NCBI GenBank assembly: GCA_015847255.1
Contig: JADLZK010008784.1
Location: 124,001-188,000 of the forward strand
Reading direction: 5' to 3'
DNA: 64,000 bases
Source of the DNA: Hyparrhenia diplandra
Taxonomy: Eukaryota; Streptophyta; Magnoliopsida; Poales; Poaceae
Made by a program: the position numbers and the translations under genes. Numbering within the stretch: the first letter of the stretch is position 1; the number at the start of each line of letters is the position of its first letter. The notes beneath the pieces are model-generated. The model did no database searches, was not told the origin of the DNA, and saw only the letters and a list, made by a program, of their open reading frames with translations. Positions 52,861 to 64,000 of the stretch are shown in pieces.

Positions 52861-54740
52861 TCTTACCTTGGTTACTTCTTGGGTGTATCATATGATCTTG
52901 GCAGCTACATCTCCCGAGATGGTGATTCGAAGATGGTGTCACCCATGTTCTTTTTGCTGGTCCAACATTTTGAAGTGAAAATTTGATAGTGGGGGTTGGC
53001 AGCCTCTTGTTTTGTGTGCATGCTTGGTGGATTCGGGCCATTCACTTGTAGATCTTTGGTGGAGTGACAGACTCCTCCACATTTTGCTTTCGAAGTGTGT
53101 CACGCTTGCAAAGACAAGATAGAGATCAAGTGCATGGGCCCTGTTGGTGGGAAAACACCAACGAGAACCAAAAATTCATTCTTCTCTAAAACATCGGGCA
53201 CATTAAACAAGACAAAGTTAGTGTTTATGTGTTTCCTTCGCTACAACAAAGGGTGATAAGATCAGAAGGTAGAACATGAATGTTGCAATATTTTTGCTTG
53301 TATGATTAGGACTATGAGATTAAGAGGGTGGTGTTAGGAACAACAAAAGAAATGAAACATGTTGAGCTAAAGAAGTTGGATCAAGAAAGGGTATTTACTC
53401 TAAAATGTTTGATTCTTTATTTATGAACATGCCATAGTTAAGGGAAAGCTTATTTATTGACAACTTACCTCAAGATGTTACCTTATTATTGGAGCATGAT
53501 GGCACCGTAACAACTTGTGGTGGTACTTTCCTTACGCTTGAAGCTTTTCTTATTTGGCCTCTTGTGTAGTTTCTTCCTAACTTATCTTTTTTTTCTCTTT
53601 ATTCCATAAGGTTCTTCTATTCATGAGCGTGTCCTCCTTGTGAAAGGTTTGTTTTGTCTTGCTTCTTCTCGAGGTGAGTTCATCTCGGGACCTCCCCCAA
53701 GCTTATTTGAGAGTTTCTTCTTTTCTACGAGGGGGTTAGTCCAATAAAATATCCGATATCCACAATAACATACCATTGGCTCAAAAATCAACCTAGACAC
53801 CACGTCTAATTTGACTTAGGAGGGCATTTTAACCTAAGCACCATGCTTAATTTAAAAGACCTTTGGAGTAAGATCACAACTCCTAAACTAGGCACCATGC
53901 TTCATTTAAGAGATGTGTGAACTTATTCTAAACTGAGCATACTAAAGCAGGGACAAACGGTAGCATGAAGGCATTATAGAGATTTACTCAAACAGAGATG
54001 AAAAGCATGATAGTTGTTTTTAGCAATTTGAGCATGTAGGCAACCAGGATAGTGTAGCAACGTGACAAGGAATATTTCTATGCATGTGATTTCATGTTGC
54101 ACAAAGATTGGTTGGACATACCTTTTATTGTCATCCTTCATTCTTCTTGCTCTAGACGTGAAATGGTTAGTGACAAAAAATACCCGAAGGAATATTTCCT
54201 CATTTATATCTCTATGCTTTTTTCACAAGGGTATTATAGCAATAAGGTAAACACTCATGTTATTCCTCAAGAAGTGCTTGTTTTAGGACAAACAAGCTCG
54301 TCCTTGGGAAACCATTGAATGATGATTCAAGATGATGAAGTGGTTTCCCTTCCAACATCAATCTATCTCAAGATTTATGCCAACGGGATCTAGAATATTT
54401 ATTATAGATGTATGCATCTACAACCACCCTTTCAAAATCTATAGGAGGAGAGAGAATAAGGGGGTTGAAGATCTCATGTGTGATAGTGATAGAGAGACTA
54501 GGTGATTCAGGAAGTTTATCATGTGAACATGGACTAGATGAAGTGTCTATGAAGCAGACTCTCATGCTCACCGATGTCATCTTCCTTCTCAAACTCCAAG
54601 GTAGATTCATCATGGTTGTCTAAGGGATCCCTTGGGTTGGTGTCTCGGGCTGATAATGTCTAAGATCTTGTCCATCCAATCAACGGCTGTGGCACATAAG
54701 TTTTTAACATTCTCAAGCCATTGTTGTTGTCCTTCTTGAT
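52861..54740. other. Unexplained middle segment of element F
   Basis: The segment lies between the 3' region shared with A and the gag of F, where protease or pol would be expected, but no such motif is seen. The plus strand, antisense to F, has a frame at 54094-54318 that reads HKDWLDIPFIVILHSSC. It is extendable upstream but short, and I do not recognise it. It may be decayed pol, a captured sequence or an antisense gene as known in the Tat lineage. Confidence 0.35.
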
Positions 54741-54744
54741 TTAC

Positions 54745-55990
54745 CTAATAGTCTTGATGATTCCTAAACTTGGGTTGTTTTGGTGAATTTCTAGGATCAT
54801 CATGAGTTTCGAGGAAGGAAGCATATGTGGATTCATCGGGGTCAAGGATGGGTTTAGAGATGGATTCGAAAAGGTCATCTTGTCTAGGCATAGAAGGGGA
54901 GAAGATAAGGTTGTCTTCTAGATAGCCTTGCTCTCCTTCTATGGCATGATCAGACATGCCATCCTTGAGTTTTCCCAATGTCTTTTGTAAGAATAAGCAC
55001 ATTCACTAAGAGACTTCCCCTCAAAAGAATCCGAATTAAAGTCACTTGGAGGTCTCTTGTATGGACGAGAATTTATTGTTCTCCCATAATCTCTAAGGGT
55101 AGGTTCAAAAGGGTCTTTCAAAGGTGGAATTTCTTCTTCCCTTGGAGGATTTTGGGATGTTGATGGTTCGGGATGGATAGCTAGATCTTGGGATTGGAAT
55201 TGTTGCGAATTAGCTATCATAATTTCCTTTCCTTGATTGGAGGGTGATTCCTCCTTTTTCTCGGCAAAAATACTAGCGGAGGTGGCGTATCCACAACATC
55301 TGTCAAGGGCAAGTCTTGCTTCTCTAGCAGATGAGACAAAGGAATGCGCCTCCGGCTGCACTAAGGTCCTCTCGCATCTTCCTTACTAAGACCTAAATAA
55401 AAATATTGAAGAAGGATTGGGTCTGGAATACCAAGGTTTGGGCCAGAGGTGATGAGGTCATTGAAACGATCCCATGATGAGCAAGAGACTCTTCTTTATG
55501 TTGTTTAAAAGTTAGAATTTCTATTCAAGGCGGGCCACTCTATAGGTGGGAAAGAAATATAGACAAAAATTGGAGCACATTGTTCCCCAATCTCCTTTCA
55601 CTTTCTCTATGTTAGGGTAATACCACTATTTAGCTTTTTCCGTCAAAGAGAACGGAAAGAACTTCCGGCGTAAAGGTATTGTCGGACATGCCTTTCATCT
55701 GAAGGCAATCCAAGATTAGCTCAAACTCTCGTAGATGTGAATATGGGTTGGCCTCGCCTTCTCCCGAGAAGGCTAGTTTCTGAACCATGCTTATATAACC
55801 CAAGTGTAGCTCATAGGACTTTGTTAGGATAGGCTCGAAGATTGTGGTGGCTGTAGCTTTTTTGCTTGTAGGTAGATGATATCGATAGATAGGCGTGGAA
55901 TCCATAATGGAAAAGAAAAGAAAAGAATAGAAGGAATAAAAGGATATGATACAAGGATAAGGTAGATTCGAAGTCAACTCTTCGAATCAA
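54745..55990 (-). pseudogene. Gag of element F
   Basis: On the minus strand the start MDSTPIYRYHLPTSK lies near 55905. It is followed by MVQKLAFSGEGEANPYSHLR (55630-55977) and, after several frame breaks, a long acidic/Pro-rich tail (54939-55361, 54745-55002). The middle gives AQTLVFQTQSFFN-like pieces near 55440. It is closer to the gag of C than to that of A, B and D. Role: particle formation. Confidence 0.7.
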
Positions 55991-55995
55991 GTTTT

Positions 55996-56011
55996 CACGG
56001 CAACGGCGCCA
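55996..56011 (-). other. Primer binding site of element F
   Basis: The minus strand reads TGGCGCCGTTGCCGTG after AGCTTTT and the LTR end. It is a near-perfect complement of the tRNA-Asp 3' end. Confidence 0.85.
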
Positions 56012-56018
56012 AAAAGCT

Positions 56019-57273
56019 TGTTGGTATTTGTTATGCCCACGAAATATTGAAGGCGAATAATCATAGCGCTTACGGATACCGTTGTAGCTTTCACCCGGGA
56101 GGGTTTTAAAATATCGTATCCATAGGGAAAGCGTGTGAGGGAGACTACGATCTAATCTTAACCTGGAGTAGCACAAGACTTAAGAAGGTTGAGAGTGTAG
56201 AGATGATTACTAAGATATCTAGTTCAAATCTTTGTAAGCTATGCCTTCTAATGTTCTATCTGGGGACATCACGTAGGGAGGAACACCAACAAAGGATGAT
56301 CCACCTAGAAATAAATCCCACAAGTCCTACAGACGGGATGTGGTATTACAAAGGATCAACGACACTCCACTAGGAGCTATCACAGTCGCGATCTACCACA
56401 ATCCGGAATATAGGATGAATCTAACGAGATACCCGAGCCTAAGCACCACGCTTACACTACGAATAACACTTTAACCTATTGCAATAGATTAAAGCACTCA
56501 AAAGAGACTCGCAGATCAGTAGAACAATATAAACAATGTTGGTTACTAAAAGAAGAAGTAGATTACCGAGTAACTCCAAGTGTAGGTTAACTTCCACCGA
56601 GGTACAAGTTGTGGAGGTGGTACCGACAGGCCGGCACCTCCTCCGGTCCCTTCCCTCTCTCTATCTCTCTTGATCCAAAGACTAGATCTAACTAGATCTA
56701 GTCCCCTCTTGCATGTTAGCTCTTCTAGTTCTAGTTCTAGTCTAGACCTAGGGGGAGACTCAGGGTGTCAGCCTGTTGATAATGAATGATAATGAATTAG
56801 CGTTTCACCCAGGGGTCAAGGAGTCTCCTTATATAGCCCTAGGCGATGCACGACAGCCCTTGGATCAAACCGACCTTGAGCAACGGTGTAGATCTCTTCT
56901 TAATGGCAGTTATGAACCGACCTAACAAGATGGTCAATGACAGGTGGGACCAAGGGGCGACCGCATACGGATGGTGGGGTGGCCGCCTGTCTATGCAGTG
57001 GGTCCCACCTTCTAGGCCTGATCTTACGGTGTCTTCTAGAGTCTTCTTCCTTGGGTTTCAAGTTAAGTTACTTCACGGCCAAGTCTCCTCGTCGTATGGG
57101 GTGCAAACTCGGCTTTTTTCCTGCTTTTATCTGTTTAGTCCCTAAAAATATATAAATCACCAAAACTCGTGGAATTATGTCAGTAAAGCCCCTATACTAT
57201 GTTGATATTCATTTTAAGCCCTTATTTCAAGTTTAGTTGACTATTAATATTATGCTATAACGAGGTGTCAACA
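56019..57273 (-). repeat. 5' LTR of element F
   Basis: It pairs with 49264-50495. The TATA box is at 56829-56836 on the minus strand. The TSD AGCCC follows at 57274-57278. Confidence 0.92.
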
Positions 57274-57278
57274 AGCCC

Positions 57279-57670
57279 ATGAAATGATGTTCATCCCAAC
57301 GGTCGGGACTATAATGAGCCTCTATGGTGGTCCCTTTAATGTTGCAAGATATAGTCTTTAAGGGGGCAATGATTCGGGCTACCTCAGTGGACAACTCCAT
57401 TTCTGCCAACCACTCATGGCTCATGATGGCTGATAGTCCTTTAATGTGCTCCATTAAGAATGGATCATTGTATGGACCATCCTCAAATGGTGCAGAGTGC
57501 ACCAGAGGCTTTACTCGCATTGAAAAATTTGAGGCATTGCCAAAATCTTCAAAAAGATCTACCTCAATTTTAGAGAGGAATGTGCAGGATGGGGTTCATC
57601 ATTCTCTAGAGTGTTGTTTAGAGTGTGTTGTGTTCCCATAGTGGAAGATTCTATGGCAACCAAATCATTA
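57279..57670 (-). pseudogene. Region between gag and protease of element C
   Basis: The minus-strand frame 57279-57520 reads LSAIMSHEWLAEMELSTEVA and IKGTTIEAHYSPDRWDEHHF. It is part of C by position, because F cuts it at 57274. I cannot assign a domain with confidence. It probably belongs to the gag C-terminus or the start of the protease region. Confidence 0.5.
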
Positions 57671-57677
57671 GAGGGGT

Positions 57678-58442
57678 TTATAGGGATTTTAGATTTGGCT
57701 GCGTGTGTCTCTTGTTGTTCGGGGTTTGGCTCAACTTCTTCTTCTTCTTCGAGTAGCTCATCAAAAATGCCAGTGTAGGGGGTGTTTCAAGGATTTTCTC
57801 TAGAATGGCTTTTCTCTCACTAATAATTTTATGTGAGAATGAATCTCCTAAAGCAATGTCGAGATGTAGAGCAGCTTCCTTGTTAAGACCAAGGTAAAAG
57901 TGATAGTACAGGACATGGTTAGGCAAGGAAAGGTTTGGACCGGAATTGGTAAGGCTTAGGAATGTAGCCCAAGCTACTCCTAGGGTCTCCTTCTCTTTTT
58001 GTCTGAATGTAAGCACTTCGATTCTAAGGGCAGCAATTTTATAAAGAGGGAAGAAAGCAAGACAAAACTTGTCTCAAAGTTCATCCCAGTTTCCATTTAT
58101 GCTTCCTACAGAATGAGCATACCACTTTTTCGCTCTCTCCTCAATGGAGAATGAAAATAATTTCCATGTAATGGTCTCTTGTGTCATGCTAGCAATATTC
58201 CGGCAAGAACACAAGCGCTTGAATTCCCCTAAGGTGGGTGTATGGATCTTCATCGCTAACCCAAAGAAGGGTTGCTCCCAAACCATGGCTATAAGAGCGG
58301 GGGCAAAGCTCATAGCCATCCAGAAGAATGGGGTGTGATGATGGTGGAGGCTCCAACAAGTCACCCTTTGGAGCAAAGAATTTATAGATTGGTAAAAGGA
58401 TGAACTTGGTTCTAAACTAGCACGACTCTGGTTCCCCAACAA
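57678..58442 (-). pseudogene. Gag of element C
   Basis: The minus-strand frame 58074-58442 gives TPTLGEFKRLCSCRNIASMT and ETITWKLFSFSIEERAKKWY. The frame 57678-58016 gives FRQKEKETLGVAWATFLSL and VLYYHFYLGLNKEAALHLDI. These are the standard halves of a Retrotrans_gag domain. It differs clearly from the A/B/D gag. A frame break separates the halves at about 58050. Confidence 0.85.
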
Positions 58443-58450
58443 CGGCGCCA
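58434..58450 (-). other. Primer binding site of element C
   Basis: The minus strand reads TGGCGCCGTTGTTGGGG, complementary to the tRNA-Asp 3' end at all but a few bases. It lies eight bases from the 5' LTR and is the best-preserved primer site in the window. Confidence 0.9.
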
Positions 58451-58457
58451 GAAAGCT

Positions 58458-59704
58458 TGTTGGTACAAATTAATGCAAAAACAGAGAAATCCGCAAGCAC
58501 CACGGATACCGATGTAGCTTTCACTCGGGAGTATTCCAGAGTATCGATTTCCATGGGGAACGTGAAGTGTACTAGAAGAATTAGGATCATCCAAGGAAAG
58601 ATTGATGATATGGGTAGAGAGGGTTTTGAGTTTTCTAAGTTGATCTATCTAATTAAAGGCTCACTATACTTTATCTACTTCGGAGCAGCAGGTCCTTTCC
58701 AACTCTCGAAAAAGACTGGGAAGGAAGTAGTTGGGAGAAGGCTGCCAAAAGCTCTACGAAAACACCAACCCTAACGTGGTGGATTACAAAGGCCCTGTCG
58801 AGTTTGTCACCTCTGGGGCTACCACAACTATCTGTAGGATTGGGCGCAACCTTAGATAAACCCTAGTCTAGACACCATGTCTACACTAAAGCTTACTACT
58901 TTAATCTAGATCTAAAGACTAGAGCACTCAATACGAGAGGAGATCTAGTAAATATTGTAAAGTAAGAACTGAAATTAATAAAATACTTAGAAATAATAAA
59001 TAAAGAACACGGAGATTTCTTTCAAGAGGCGAACTAGTTGCTACAAAAGTACAAAGTTGAAGAAGATCCGACAGGTCCGGCTCTTCAGCTCTCTCCTCTC
59101 CTCTCTCTCCCTAATATAATTTACAACTAGATGAACTAGATGAACTAGACGACTAGAGGGACCTCTCTTCTAAACTGAAACCCTAGCTTTTGCTCTGTAG
59201 ATAGCTAATGAAGAGATGATGCCCTGGGGGCGCCCCTAGGGCTGCTTATATAGTCCAAGGTGGAGTAGGGGCCAACTAACTCTCTGTAGCACCATAGGAT
59301 CAAACTGACCATGATCAATGGTGTAGATTGCACCTCAATGGCGGTTGTGAACTGACATACGAAGCGGGCTGCATTTGGGCTTTGGGCCAGCTTGGCCGAG
59401 CTCCTCCTCCGGCTTGGCCGAGTGGGCCCAGTGTTAGATGGGCCCCACCTTGTAGGAGGTGGTCTCACGGTGTCTTCTAGAGTCTTCTTTCATAGGAGCC
59501 GTTTAGGGTTGCTTCACGGATAAGTCTTCACATCGTATGGGTTGCAAACTCGGCCTTTTTACATTTTAATCCCTAAAAAATATATAGATCACCAAAACTC
59601 ATGGAATTATGTTAGTAAGGCCCCTAATCTATGTTGATATTTATTTTAAGCCCTTATTTCATGTTTGGTTAACTATTAATATTATGCAATAGTAGGTGTC
59701 AACA
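58458..59704 (-). repeat. 5' LTR of element C
   Basis: It starts TGTTGGTACAAATT and ends GTGTCAACA. The U5 stem-loop ATCCGCAAGCACCACGGAT is at 58489-58507 and the TATA box at 59246-59253. It pairs with 34141-35382. Confidence 0.92.
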
Positions 59705-62700
59705 ACGACATGTAGAGACATGACATCGCGGGGTCCACCAAACACTCCTCTAGACTAGTATTGACCAATCATGCTCTCACAACTCACACTTACCATGGTG
59801 TCGAAATAGAAAATAACAATCACATGTATGCAATCCCCCAAGTCAGTAATTAAAGCCACGATAGTCCTTAATTGAGCATAGAGGATATGACCATGGCATT
59901 AGTAAATTTTGCAAACTTTTACTTACACCACTAAAAACATTTTGTTTAGCAAGTACATTTTTGCAAAACCAAAGACTTTTATTTTTTAAAACAATACCCG
60001 ACAGAGTGTAAACACTGAACACGGCTCGATACGGTAGGATGTGAGCCGACCAATTTACATGTCATTAAGTATAAAAGTGGCCGTGGAAAGGGACTCACTT
60101 CGATCACGTAATAACATATAAATCCGGTATTCGAGAAATCTCAAAGTGATTTCAAACTTATCAACATTCAACCAAGGATCTTTGAAGCTCGAGTGTACAT
60201 TCTATGTGTATTTAAAACACAATTTGAAATAAAATATATCGAGTGCAAATAGTTTTCAAAAAACAAGTACCAAATAGTTCAACATAATAGTAGTACCATT
60301 AATAAGTCAACCCCTGCAATAGCATGAGACAGGGGTAGCAGATGAATCTTTGCCAGCCAGGATAAAAAAATAGGTCTTCTTTGTAACCATGGTACATCTA
60401 ATCATACGCAACATAGAAATAAGACCCAGTACGTGAATGTACTCAGCTAGACTTACCCGTCTAACCAAAAATAAAAGACTCCAAGGATTATTTGGCTTTA
60501 TGGTGGATCCAGGCCGACTCACATTTTACATTGAAAATAAAGTAGAGATTAATTACTCAACCTAGCTAATTCGGGTTTAACCAAGTTAAAAGGGTTGTTA
60601 TTAGATTAATAACCATAAGTCCTGTAATAGTCAAGATTATGAGGCATGCTCGATAAATTAAATAACAACAATAAATATAATGCGGTTCAACATTTTAGCC
60701 AGACATAAATAACCAGCAATTATTTATATGAGTATTAAGACTACATTGCCGTGGAAACATTAGGGCTTCTCCTTTGTCTAGGAGAGATAGCGACTTAAAC
60801 GATTACTACCCGGCTCGGGACAAATACCATATCACAAACCGGCATGCTTTGCAAGGGCAGCCATAGGTCACTTTTGGAGCAGTTTAGGGTATGTATCGCG
60901 GCGTGATGGCAACCCCCTCATCAAGAGCCAACCGAGATGCCAACTCTAAGCCATGCTTACTCTTGGACATTGCCCGTGCCCAAGCACATCCTTCCTTCCT
61001 CCATGAGGAGCATTAAGCTGCCACATCTTTGGCCCGACCCAGATCTACTCGGCCGTGGCTCACGACTCCTCCAAGGAGCCTACTAAATGATAGGTGCTTT
61101 CAACTTCCGATTGCCTTCCGACAAAGGATAAGTCCTTAATCGACACAAAGCGGAGGACCACAAATTCCACCACGGTCTATTGTCACATTTTATTTCATGG
61201 TTATAACTTCAGAAACTTATTAGTCACCCATGTGATTAATCATCACAACTCCAATAAGTGGACCGGATATCACTTCACTACTACAATCATCATATCTAAG
61301 CATACTTAACCTAGACTTAACAATTGGATAGGATAACAAGGTGAACAAGGATATCATGTGCATCAATGGAATCGAACAACTCCTATACTTAATGCATAAA
61401 ACATAGAAGATACTCAATTAAGTTAATTCAAAAAGCATAGGAAAGTTCAAGCATGCACCGGGGCTTGCATTTTAGAAAGGTGGTGGGAAAGTGGTTAGGA
61501 CACTTTCGGGAAGCTCGATTATCTATTCTCCTTCTCCGGTGGGACCTTCGGCCTCCTGCTCTGGATCACCTCCTGAACCGGCTCCTCCGATCCCGATATG
61601 GTGCACATGCGAGAATGAATATAACGAATGCACAATTAACGAAGGATATATGAGTGCATCATGATGCGAGATTATAGTAAGTGCATATATCTTCTATGGT
61701 AAAGAAACTAATCACTACATAAAACAACTATATTAAACAACCATCACACATGCATAAATCATAAAAACAGGTTATTAGACAGCATAGCATGACAACACAA
61801 AAATTGATGTAACAAGAGTTCTATACATCGAAAAAACAACAAACAAATACTTGTTGGAAAACTTAGCAAATTATCTACAAACTTTATTAAACACACATGA
61901 CCAGATTCTATAATCCACAACATGTAAAATAGCAAGATAGCAGATCTGTTTTTAGGGTAACAAGTAAACATGAAACACATATAACTTTTCAACCATTCAT
62001 GTAAACATTACCAAATTTGAACAGCAAGTATATGACATGATTGTGCATCATACAAACCTACTGATCAGCATAAAAAGATAAAGTAGCAATTTAAATAATC
62101 ACTTAATGTAGAAAAACATGAAACCAGCAAACTAACTTTACCAATAGTTTCTAAACATGAAAAGAACAGAAAGTTTCACTCCCTTTTATTTTTTTACCAC
62201 ATATCCATCATGCATTTATTAACTATTTTTTTCTTGCAACTATAAAAGAGACATATATATAAACAGCTCGAGAAAATCTACAAAAATTACAAAAAGCATC
62301 TTACTAGCATCACAACACTACCATAAAAGTTTCACAGCAAACACATGCATATATCATCCTCTACTGAAAAAGATAAATTGCAATGAAAATAAGCATGAAA
62401 ATACTTTGTACTGTGAAAAGTGCGAAACAATAGATTTATAAACATGAACAGCTACATATCAGCATACTAAGCACTCATTAAAATTATCATGACTAAATTC
62501 CTTATATTTATTCTCTTAGCAATTTCCCAAAAAGCAAGATAAAAGCACATAAATCAAAACTCATACTTTTATAATAGAACATGATATGAACAATATTTTT
62601 TACCTTACTATACACATAAAAACAAGAACATTTTGCACAGGAAGCATATTTTTTATTTTGCACCATTTAAAAGATACACATTTTCCTATTTACATGGCAT

Positions 62701-62880
62701 TTACTAGAATAAATAAAGCTATATATAAAAAGTATCATAAAATGCAGTTTCATATTTTTTATACTATAGAGCATAACATAACAAGCATGACAAAATTTGC
62801 TTCACTCAAATCTGAGCTAAAAACGAGCAAGTTATGAATTTTACAAGCTAGACATGCATTTTTTGAAAAAGAGAAAAAGA
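59705..62880. other. AT-rich repeat-like flank of element C
   Basis: No gene is supported. The short open frames carry no domain. The segment 60760-61090 is less AT-rich and has the look of long grass gypsy LTRs (phrases such as CCGGCTCGGGACAAATACC), but there is no partner LTR, TSD or polypurine tract in view. It should be continuous with 33641-34135. Confidence 0.4.
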
Positions 62881-64000
62881 TAAAGAAAACGCCGACAAAG
62901 CCGGGCCCGCGTGTCGGTGACAAAAAACGAGGGGACGGTGGTGCAGCATTGGGTTTTCACCAGCGGTGATCAATCCAGCCAACCAAGCACATCATCGTGC
63001 TCTACTCATCAAGATCTATCGATAGACAATTTAAAAACGTACTCTAACTTGACCCTAACGCCGACGGGCGACGAACGGTGGCGCGGCTCGGCAATGTACC
63101 GCCGTTCTCGGACGCGACGGTGTAAATCCAGACATGCATGAGCTCGTGATGCTGGAGCGGTGCTAGAACCTAGCTTAATCAATAGAAAGACGGGCCGGAC
63201 GAGCGGGAACGCGACGCGTGCATGGCGGCGGCGGCGGGCGTCACGCCGACGGGCGAAGCTCACGGCAAGCTTTAACGGGCAACACCTCGATTTGATTCAT
63301 CATTACCAAAGCTTCTACATGAGAAGGCGAGCACGGAATACTAGCTATAGCATGAGGAAAAACACGATAAAACAAGCGTGGCTTGAGCTCGTGCGGCGGT
63401 GGCCGAGGCGGACCGAACGCCGATGGGGAAGGGAGGTGGAAATGCCGATTATACCTTGACCTTTATCTCGATTCGACGATGCAGCAAGCTAGAGCAAGAC
63501 AAGGCAAAGCTTTGGATGGGTTTTGGTCAGGTGGAAATCAACGGCGGCATCGAGAACATGGCCAGCGGTGATGGTGGCGGCGGTGGCTTTGTGCAAAGAA
63601 GCGTGAGCGGTGGCGGCGGCTTGGGAATGGGGTTAGGGTTAGGGCAACGCGTGCGACACGTGGTTATATAGACGTAGTGCGCGTCGGGGATGGGCATATC
63701 CAACCGTACATCGGTGGCGGTGCTGCGCCACATCACGGCCATGGGTTGGGGAGCGGTGTCGGGCCCTGTTGGCCGGGCGGTCACCGATAGGGGACCCCCA
63801 TTCATGAGTTTTGAACTGCTTTTGGCCCGGATCTTGGAAACCGTGAGGAATTTTGAAAAGCTTTTATATATGAAAGTTGCTAAAAAATTTTATAATCCAC
63901 AAAACACTCTATATGAACATTTTCAAATACGGCACCGATTTTGAATTATAAACCAAAAACCCAGATAGCATATAAAGACTTAGTTAAAAATGCATTTTGA
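62881..64000 (-). other. GC-rich segment with a minus-strand TATA box
   Basis: On the minus strand CTATATAACC lies at 63663-63672. It is followed by a leader with CCCTAACCCTAACCCC (about 63625-63645) and a GC-rich stretch to 63050. Overlapping GC-driven frames occur on both strands (for example 63399-63671 plus, 63527-63805 minus) without any domain. It could be the promoter part of a long LTR continuing from 59705 or an untranslated first exon of a gene. The sequence does not decide. Confidence 0.35.

Larger units (their letters stand above)
49264..57273 (-). mobile_element. Element F: non-autonomous Athila-lineage element with a C-type gag
   Basis: LTRs are at 49264-50495 and 56019-57273, with the perfect TSD AGCCC (49259-49263 and 57274-57278). 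Its LTR start (TGTTGGTAT), LTR length and gag resemble C, while its 3' noncoding region is homologous to that of A. No protease, reverse transcriptase or integrase is recognised. A segment at 53041-54340 is unexplained. Length 8010 bp. Confidence 0.92.
34141..59704 (-). mobile_element. Element C: autonomous-type Athila-lineage gypsy element, interrupted by D and F
   Basis: C is the only element here with a full pol. LTRs are at 34141-35382 and 58458-59704. The minus-strand order is 5' LTR, intact tRNA-Asp primer site, gag, a degraded protease region, reverse transcriptase, RNase H, integrase, noncoding tail, polypurine tract, 3' LTR. No ORF-1 or envelope-like gene is seen. D and F inserted in the protease region, 42 bp apart. 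Without them and their TSD copies C is 8679 bp. Stops, frameshifts and a changed catalytic residue show it is dead. Confidence 0.9.

Noticed and set aside
1..64000. CRISPR arrays, bacterial operons, Shine-Dalgarno sites, rRNA genes
   Set aside because: None seen. The sequence is clearly eukaryotic nuclear DNA. The only repeats are LTRs and local duplications, and no complete tRNA cloverleaf was found.

Overview
The window looks like plant nuclear DNA, most probably from a grass, and consists almost entirely of nested LTR retrotransposons. No intact cellular gene can be supported. The evidence is direct: long LTR pairs bounded by TG...CA, 5-bp target-site duplications (TSDs), primer sites complementary to plant tRNA-Asp, polypurine tracts, and broken gag, protease, reverse transcriptase and integrase reading frames. 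The grass assignment is an inference from the style of these families.

Names used below. K is a Ty1/copia element of Maximus/SIRE type on the minus strand (6853-32172, 5' half missing). Five Ty3/gypsy elements of the Athila lineage are present: A (9665-19862, minus), B (20905-29732, plus), C (34141-59704, minus, the only one with reverse transcriptase, RNase H and integrase), D (40357-49221, minus) and F (49264-57273, minus). S is a solo LTR (12710-14260), and E is a truncated LTR (from 32173 to about 33640).

Layout. From 1 to 6850 there are remnants of a Tat-like gypsy gag, degenerate LTR-like noncoding DNA, one weak TATA-plus-exon candidate on the minus strand, AT-rich DNA with local duplications, and a possible tRNA-derived SINE. 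K begins at 6853. Its body is split by A (inserted in the 3' noncoding part, TSD GTTAT) and by B (inserted in the RNase H domain, TSD ATAAT). S sits inside A (TSD TGCAC), and the same site is still empty in F. LTR E abuts the 5'-truncated end of K. C then occupies 34141-59704 and is itself split by D (TSD GGATC) and F (TSD AGCCC), whose insertion points lie only 42 bp apart in C. From 59705 to the end is AT-rich repeat-like DNA, followed by a GC-rich minus-strand segment with a TATA box.

How the parts work together. A, B, D and F carry gag, and A, B and D also aspartic protease, but none has reverse transcriptase or integrase. They would have to be mobilised in trans by an autonomous relative of C. 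B and D also carry an Athila ORF-1-type gene behind its own TATA box and CT-rich leader.

Comparing the copies shows shared, mostly unnamed architecture. There is a hairpin beside the 3' polypurine tract with a compensated base-pair change, and a second polypurine tract about 0.8-1.8 kb further in. A stem-loop is conserved in the 3' (U5-side) part of the LTRs. In several families the LTR end has been extended by a captured primer-binding site.
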